Below, one piece after another: positions 57,401 through 64,000 of a stretch of DNA of 64,000 bases (position 1 is its first letter; each line of letters opens with the position of its first letter). Where the stretch lies: contig CAIIXF020000008.1 in NCBI GenBank assembly GCA_903813345.2, positions 10,817,278 through 10,881,277 of the forward strand. Direction: 5' to 3'. Made by a program: the position numbers and the translations under genes. The notes under the pieces were generated by a model. It worked only from the letters and a program-made list of their open reading frames with translations, searched no databases and was not told the DNA's origin. The stretch is from Owenia fusiformis. Its lineage: Eukaryota > Annelida > Polychaeta > Sabellida > Oweniidae.

Positions 57401-58206
57401 TGTACTTTATATTCACCAGGTCCTGGTAGAGTATGGAAGCAATGCTGGTTTCCAGTGTATACATGAGGCCAGGGATCACATACTACAGGTAAACAACTTT
57501 AAATGTTGGCATCAACTTTGATTATTGTGTCTACTATTATCATCTCTAATGATTCACTGCCTTCAAGCTATTTACATTTTACATGTTTTTGCACAAAGAT
57601 TAATAATGTATAATCAAAAATAATGTACATTTACAACAGTAAACAAAATGTGAAAAATTATAAAGGCAGTATCACCCACCCACTTGGCTGTCTGGCAATC
57701 CATCTCTGAACGAAACACTAAAAAATTAATATGAATGTTATGAGTTTTTGTTATGGCATTGTAGCCAAAATTAACTCATTATCTTAATTTGAAAGTGTCA
57801 GTGTACTTTGTCTGTAAACATTGGTACCTGCATTCAATGATCGTATGAATTTCATTATTTTCTTTGCAATAGATGTTTCCGATAAATCGTGCCATTTTTT
57901 GAAACCACAATATATTGGCTAGATTGATGATGTCATAAGTTATACTTTTTCAAAATTAGCGATAAATTAATAATATTTTTGCATGGACAGATTGCTACCT
58001 ACAACTGATGATATCAAATAAATAGTTTCTCTGATGGATCAAAAGATGGCATGATTTCTCGGAAACGTCTTTCGCTGACAAAAGGGATTTTGGAAGGACA
58101 ATCAAAGATCTTTGAATGTTAATCATACATTCCTATTTTTTAGTTGAATGCTCAGCAGTCCTTGGTTGAGGGTGCCGACTTTGAAGGAGGCCATGTATTT
58201 GCACCA
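54420..58206 (+). CDS. METTL17: METTL17 / Rsm22-like mitochondrial ribosome assembly methyltransferase, internal exons
   Basis: Nine exons: 54,420-54,567; 54,985-55,116; 55,420-55,549; 55,752-55,833; 55,945-56,018; 56,422-56,593; 56,846-56,953; 57,420-57,488; 58,144-58,206. Total 978 bp, 326 codons, all phases consistent. Features in order: LHPGIVPNKVRALPARL, YNWKPMEYSAFD, the SAM-binding loop LFDFGSGVGTATWAA, YCVDKSSDMNTLAKLLLLGG, GVFFKEFF, YDVVVSAYSLMEL and VLVEYGSNAGFQ, ending HVFAP. These match METTL17, which acts in mitochondrial small-subunit assembly. The family continues after FAP with a cysteine-rich Fe-S/zinc-binding C-terminus. That part, and the N-terminal targeting exon, were not found. 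The donor CCA|GTGAGT at 58,206 implies more exons to the right. Confidence 0.9.
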
Positions 58207-59108
58207 GTGAGTATGCCATTATTTATGTAAGTTTCAGATGTGAAACAATGAGAAACGAAGAGGCTATGTAGATAGATATACATGGTATATTGAAATCTAT
58301 GAATGGGAGTTACGGTATTTTAGCCGTTTATGAGGACAACGGGCCACGAAAGCTCACAATATCTACAGCACCAATCATTTAATTAGGATATAGTCTTAAT
58401 AATGATGGTAGGATCACGCTCGTGATTGTCATCTGATTTTTTGTGAACATGATTCGAGGGAAGTTCCTTGTCAGATTTTCTTTAAAAACGTACACTAGAA
58501 TGTGGTACCAGGTACAATTCATTAACTTTTGGGTGGTTGCTTGGTGGTATGATTTTGGTTCCATCATGAACCTTGTTAGCATATTGATTCCACTAAATTA
58601 TATCGTCAATGTCTTCACTTTTACAATATGTAAAGCCTTATAACTGACAAATTAACTACAATATAAAAAATGTATATTTTAATTTACACTTTCTATGGAA
58701 AGAAATGACATATTTGTAGTAATATGACTTAATAAATATATATTAAAAACACATCTAATGATAATGTATGTATTGTTAAGTCAATTCCATTTACATATTT
58801 GTACACTTTTGAGTCCATGCATTTGCCAAAATGACATTCCAGTGGTGTCTCTATGAGACACAACTCTTCCATAAAAGCTTCTTATAATCTACTTGCTCTG
58901 CCTAGAAGGGTGTCTTAGCAGTATTTCAGTATGTCTCTATTGGCTTATTAAAATAATGTCTTTTGTGACATCTAGCGTATTCAAATAATTCCGATCAATT
59001 GGCATCCTGAATTAACCTATTTATGGGTTTGAATATGACTCCGGCAGAATGTGAACTTATTTTTATAATTGTTGAGCTGTATGTATGGTCGTCACATGGT
59101 CCATTTCT
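58207..59108. other. No coding exon recognised
   Basis: Follows the last METTL17 exon seen. Searched by eye for the Cys-rich METTL17 C-terminus without success. The open frames here on either strand (for example 58,379-58,643) have no family features. Confidence 0.5.
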
Positions 59109-62100
59109 TTATTGATCACTTCTAGTCTCCTTGGACTTTGGCAAAACCATGATATGTGTCACTTTTTTTTTATTATTCATTAAGTGGCGGAAATATCGTA
59201 TCACCCTCTTTATTCCAGTACGAGTGTCTAAAGTCAATTTCCTAATATCACTCAGGATAATCAAGACAATGGTAGCGATTAGTACAATGCAGCCTGTTCC
59301 ACCTATTGCTATTGCTGATGGTCTTTTATCTGCATCTGTGAATAAATCAGGTTCATACTTTAGGCCTGCCTTCTTTGTTGTGTAAACGGTTGGTTTAAGA
59401 AACAGTTGAAATGTATGTGTGAATTGTCTTTGTTTCTCTGAAGTGTTTTTTGTTGATTCTGTACTTTGTGTGGTCTGAGATTTGCTAGTTGGTGTAGTCA
59501 TCTCTGAACTTGATGTAGTCAACACTGTACTGGGTGTAGTCATTTCTGAACTTGATGTTGTCATCTCTGAACTGCCTGAAGTCATCTCTGTATTGGTTAT
59601 ATTACTCTTTTTATTAGCTATAGTTATCTCTTTATTGGCTGTAGTCATCTCTGAATTGGCTGTAGTCATCTCTGCACTGGCTGAAGTCATCTCTGAATTG
59701 GCTGTAGTCATCTCTGCACTGGCTGAAGTCATCTCTGAATTGGCTATAGTCATCTCTGTACTGGCTGTAGTCATCTCTGTACTGCTCTGTGCTGCTGTAG
59801 TCATCTCTGTATTGAATGAAGTCATCTCAGTACTGGCTGTAGTCATCTCTGTATTGTCTGAGGTCATCTCCGAATTGGCAGTAGTCATCTCTGTACTGCT
59901 CTGTACTGCTGTAGTCATCTCTGTATTGAATGTAGTCATCATTGTACTGGATATTGTTGTCATTGATTTGGATGTAGTTGTCATTGTTGTACTAGTTGTA
60001 ACAGAGGTTGTCTGTGTTGTTGTACATGGACAAGTATCATTGAAGACTGGCATATCAGTGCAGGCATTAGTGGAAAAGTCCATGTAGGTAGCTAAGGGAC
60101 ATGTCTTAATGTAGAGGATGTCATCTACACAATGCAAGTACTTTAGGCCATTCTGAGTTCTTGGTTTGATATCCCCATTCTGGCAAGTATCTTGAATGAG
60201 AAAAAATAAACCATTTTTCAATGTACAGGGTGTCAAATAAGTCCTGTCCCCCCCCCTTTACAGCCAAAACCAAGATATATGGTATCAAGTGTGATATATC
60301 ATTGGAAAGATTGTCCAAAGTTATGTTGATTGGCATATAGCAGATACCTGTCAATCAATGTCATAAATTGCTACATTGTATCAATTGAGGTGACCATAGA
60401 CCTAGAAACATGGCAATTTGACATATTTTGCAGGATTTTAAGAATCGGGTATCAGAAAAGTCAAAGGTGCCCAAGATGACAACATGTGTATATGGCTGTA
60501 AATTCAACCAATTTCTAGATAGTGTTAGATGTGTAGATAAATAGATGGGCAAGGATAGTGGGAAAACACTTTTGTAACAAGTGTAATGCGAAAAAAATTA
60601 GCTTTTTGACATATTTTTGAGGTAAAATCCTTCTCATTTTGATGCAAAAAAGGCCGCTGGAGGAGGGCACACTAACTATAAAGGATATTATGAAAATATA
60701 GCTAAATTTCATCCAAAATAAGTAGTTGACAGTAGGTGAGTTAACGTAACTTTGAATGATCTTTCCAATTGTATATCATACTAGATACCATCTATTAAGA
60801 TTTTGACTGTAGACGGGGGACGGGACTTATTTGACACCCTGTATATAATATAATTTAAATGTAGAAGTTGTGCAGAGTTATTTTGATGTACTATCTATGG
60901 ATTATTTTCTTATGGTGCTAAACAAAATTTTAGTAAGTACTCTCTATAAACCCCAGTTATTTTTTGATGTATAACAAGGGCTTTGTACATACAAAAAAAA
61001 TCCAAATTACACCATACCATATATACTGTACATGTAATATAATTCACCAGGTTATTATGTCACCACCAAAAGTGGTGACATATTGTTATGGTCTCCGTTT
61101 TTTTTGCGACGGCGGTTGGTGGTTGGCGTCCGGCGTCTGGCGTCCGGCGTCTGTAACAATTTCTTACAACTTCCTATAACTTAACAAATACTGTTTAGAT
61201 TGACTTCAATTTTTTTCTAAATCATCTACATGTTCTCAGAAGTTCAAATCTGACTTTAGATTTGACATTTGACCTTCAATGACCTTCTCAAGGTCAAAAA
61301 GGTCTTTTTTCAACTTGCTTCACATTGACTAAATTTTTTTTCAAAATCATCTACATGTTTTCAGAAATTCAAATCTGACTTTAGATTTGACTTTAGATTT
61401 GACATTTGACCTTCAAATCTGACTTTAGATTTGACATTTGACCTTTTCAAAAAAGGTCAAAAAGGTCTTTTTTCAACTTGCTTCAAATTGACTACATTTT
61501 TTTTTCAAAATCATCTACATGTTCTCAGAAATTCAAATCTGACTTTAGATTTGACATTTGACCTTCAATGACCTTCTCAATGTCAAAAAAGGTCAAAAAG
61601 GTATTTTTTCATCTTGCTTCAAATTGACTAAATTTTTTTTTCAAAATCATCTACATGTTCTCAGAAATTCAAATATGACTTTAGATTTGACTTTAGATTT
61701 GACATTTGACCTTCAATGACCTTCTCAAGGTCAAAAAAGGTCAAAAAGTCTTTTTTCAACTTGCTTCAAATTGACTAATTTTTTTTTCAAAATCATCTAC
61801 ATGTTCTCAGAAATTCAAATCTGACTTTAGATTTGACATTTTACCTTTAATGACCTTCTCAAGGTCAAAAAAGGTCTGTTTTCAACTTGCTTCAATTTGA
61901 CCAAATGTTTTTTTCAAAATCATCTACATCTTTTCAGAAGTTCAAATTTGACTTTACAAGTTCTCAGAAGTTCCAATCTGACTTTAGATTTGACCTTTGA
62001 GCTTCAATGACCTTCTCAAGGTCAAAAGGGTCTTTTTTCAACTTGCTTCAAATTGACTAATTTTTTTTTCAAAATCATCCACATGTTCTCAGAAGTTCAA

Positions 62101-63418
62101 ATCTGACTTTAGGTTTGGCATTTGACCTTCAATGACCTTTTCAATGTCAAAAAGGTCTTTTTTCAACTTGCTTCAAATTTACTTAATTTTTTTTCAAAAT
62201 CATCTACATGTTCTCAGAAGTTCAAATCTGACTTTACATTTGACATTTGACCTTCAATGACCTTCTCAATGTCAAAAAAAGTCAAAGAGGTATTTTTTCA
62301 ACTTGCTTTAAATTGACCAAATTGTTTTAGGTGGTGACATTTTGTCATGTTAATGCCTTGTATAAGAAATTGTGTTCAATCAGTATATCACTTACCACAG
62401 TAGATATCAGTCAAGGATATACCAGCTAAATTAAGTAGTAGAAAATCTGAGAAATCCTCTGGCCTCTCACTTGACATTCCACACAAGTTTGCAGTATGAT
62501 TATAAATAATGTGTTTGCACCCTGAAACAAAGCACACAGTGAACAATATTGTACCTAAAGATACAAAAATTGCCCCCTTTTAAATACCTACATGTAGCAT
62601 GCATGCCCAAAATCTAATCAGCTGGTATACATTTTCCTACCAAGAAACATTCTTGAAAATTTCAGATCAATTACTCAGATGCGAGTAGGTAGTTACCAGT
62701 TTCGCCACCAGGTGGCTGATTCAGGGAATTAACATGGCAGGGTATTACAAAATTCCCTTAAACTTGAATATGCATCAGTTTTAGTGGTTCACTTTTCATA
62801 TTACCCTTATGTATCTGATAGTTATACAAATTAACATATGTCCAGTAAAAGAAAATATTATCTGCCCAACACAAGAAAAGATATTTCACTTTTTGTGGTT
62901 TTACAACATTGGGTCTATGGGGAATCTCCCCGACCTAGAAGTCACATTTTCAAAGAAAATTAAATTTTCAAAGTTGATAAACTCTTTTCAAAACCACATT
63001 ATTAAATGTAATTTTGAATGTAGATTCCAAATATGACATCAGTTTGACTGAATTGTGGATTTTTAATGACGTAAATATTTCTACTCGCATCTGGGATATT
63101 GGCCTGCCAAAAAATGCACAGAAAAGAATAGTAGCATTTCTGCATTTGATGATACAGTGAAATTCTCCCGAAAATTCTGACATTGTCATGTTATACAGTT
63201 GGGTATTGATCTATTTAAAACATTAAAACATGTAGATTATAGGCGTATCAATTAATTGCCATAACACTAGTTCTTACCTATTGTGGTTCTGCATTTATTG
63301 ATACAGGTAGATTCTGATAGTGTCATGTTAGACCAGTTATAGATATCATCACCTTTCTCGGAAAGGTAATCTATTTTCACCCAGCGTCGCTTAGCATTAC
63401 AACATGGTGTATCACATA
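59109..63418 (-). CDS. Mucin-like type I membrane protein with Cys-rich ectodomain, 3' exons
   Basis: Three exons (minus): 63,278-63,418; 62,396-62,521; 59,109-60,190; phase-1 junctions, stop at 59,109-59,111. The first two encode a Cys-rich segment (CDTPCCNAKRRWVKIDYL, STCINKCRTTIGCKHIIYN, NLCGM), PAN/apple-like in spacing. The last exon begins with DTCQNGDIKP, LKYLHC, IKTCPLATYMDFSTNAC, which fits a type-2 chitin-binding (peritrophin) pattern. It continues with about 20 Thr/Ser heptads of the EMTTANS / EMTSASA type, likely O-glycosylated, then a membrane span (GGTGCIVLIATIVLIILS) and a basic cytoplasmic tail of about 50 residues. The 5' exons lie beyond the window. No specific function is recognised; domain names are inferences from spacing. 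It is antisense to the METTL17 direction. Confidence 0.7.
60226..60841. mobile_element. 616-bp Tc1/mariner-like MITE
   Basis: Ends CAGGGTGTCAAATAAGTC and GACTTATTTGACACCCTG (right end with one G/A difference further in), arms of about 28 bp, flanked by TA (60,224-60,225 and 60,842-60,843). It lies in the intron before the last mucin-like exon. Related ends: 15,192, 28,297, and fragments near 32,708 and 43,491. Confidence 0.85.
61055..62365 (+). repeat. Full-length hairpin-ended repeat with about 8 tandem core units
   Basis: Left end: palindrome GTCACCACCAAAAGTGGTGAC, then ATTGTTATGGTCTCCG, a CpG-rich segment (GGCGTCCGGCGTCTGGCG) and CTGTAACAATTTCTTAC. Core: about eight diverged units of roughly 130-150 bp with TTCAACTTGCTTCAAATTGA, AAAATCATCTACATGTTCTC, CTGACTTTAGATTTGACATT and GACCTTCAATGACCTTCTCA. 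Right end: AGGTGGTGACATTTTGTC then ATGTTAATGCCTTGT. Both ends share GGTGGTGACA in inverted orientation. No protein. It lies in an intron of the mucin-like gene. Confidence 0.9.
62530..63277 (-). other. Intron of the mucin-like gene
   Basis: Between exons 62,396-62,521 and 63,278-63,418. Its left part (62,533-62,680) shares AACAATATTGTACCTAAA and CATTCTTGAAAATTTCAGAT with the satellite-bearing element at 20.2-21.9 kb. The rest is unremarkable. Confidence 0.5.
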
Positions 63419-64000
63419 CTGAAAAGTATCATTCATTTTAAATCATTGAATCGTGCAACATGCAATTATCATTAGGCAGAATCAGGAAGTTGAAAAAACT
63501 AGGAAACGTTATTGGTTACCCTTTGACCAAAATATAATTTGGAAACAAATGTAGTTGAACTCAAAATATTAACTCCATAAAGCTTGAAATGTATGTTTCT
63601 AACAGCAGTTCTTTAAGAATCAAGTACTAAAATATTCATTGTATCTTTTAGTAATATTTAAGAGAAAAACAAGCCAAGATGACTTATAGCACTTTTATTA
63701 ACAAGATAACAGGGTATTGCATATGTATGCAACCCCTCAAAACTCATACATGTAGCATTGTCACCCTATCATGTTATGAATCATTTTGTTCCTTATGGAA
63801 AGTTACATAAGATTGCGAAGTTTCAAAATCAAGGGGTGTCCCATAAAAGATACAATGTATCAAAAGTATGCGGGTATGAGGTAACGTGTAAGTATTTTTG
63901 GACCCATTCCGGTGACCTGTTCACTTTGTCCATTACCCATTCTTAGTGATAAAGGTGGTACCATAGTCCCTGTTTATATCTTTTTGTGAATAAATGTCAC
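63419..64000. other. Right edge, nothing recognised
   Basis: Upstream intron of the mucin-like gene by inference from the acceptor at 63,419-63,420. A weak plus-strand frame (63,758-63,946) has no family features. Confidence 0.45.

Noticed and set aside
59482-60087. 201-codon plus-strand frame rich in VVISELA
   Set aside because: It mirrors the Thr/Ser heptad repeats on the other strand. It lacks a signal, domain or splice context, and the minus frame has Cys-rich and membrane segments that make sense.

Overview
This is AT-rich, intron-rich metazoan DNA. Consensus GT-AG introns split every real gene. It carries several families of non-autonomous DNA transposons, two kinds of L1/Tx1-like LINE debris, minisatellites and a 162-bp satellite. 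Gene content and repeat style suggest a marine invertebrate, possibly a lophotrochozoan; that placement is inference and no species can be named.

The backbone is CDC23/APC8, a TPR subunit of the anaphase-promoting complex, on the minus strand. Its first six coding exons lie at 50,275-53,665 and the next six at 3,815-6,618. Exon phases and protein order join exactly across a single intron of about 43.7 kb (6,619-50,274). That intron holds an antisense array of cytosolic sulfotransferase (SULT) genes on the plus strand: A (10,401-13,055), B (14,829-30,539), C (32,226-40,855) and D (42,570-49,346). Each has the same seven-exon layout and phase pattern. A, B and C keep an open frame. D is interrupted in exon 6 by a hAT-like element. 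C and D form a recent tandem duplication of roughly 9-10 kb, so their differences date several insertions with target-site duplications: an exon-1b insertion, a truncated LINE, a TTAA element, a hAT element and an inverted repeat copy.

Head-to-head with CDC23 is METTL17 (plus, 54,420-58,206; first and last exons not seen), a mitochondrial ribosome assembly factor of the methyltransferase fold. Further right is a minus-strand gene for a secreted-type I membrane protein with a cysteine-rich region, a chitin-binding-like module, Thr/Ser heptad repeats and one membrane span (59,109-63,418, 5' end outside). At the left edge are the last two exons of an EF-hand protein on the plus strand (596-1,123).

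Most notable points: a 42-bp minisatellite in CDC23 that amplifies the 3' end of exon 9 together with its 5' splice site, in frame; the nested antisense SULT array; loss of both usual catalytic lysines in all SULT copies; duplicated alternative first exons in the SULT genes; 95-bp amplification of the SULT last exon; and a dispersed repeat whose CpG-rich arm is intact in one copy and CpG-decayed in others.
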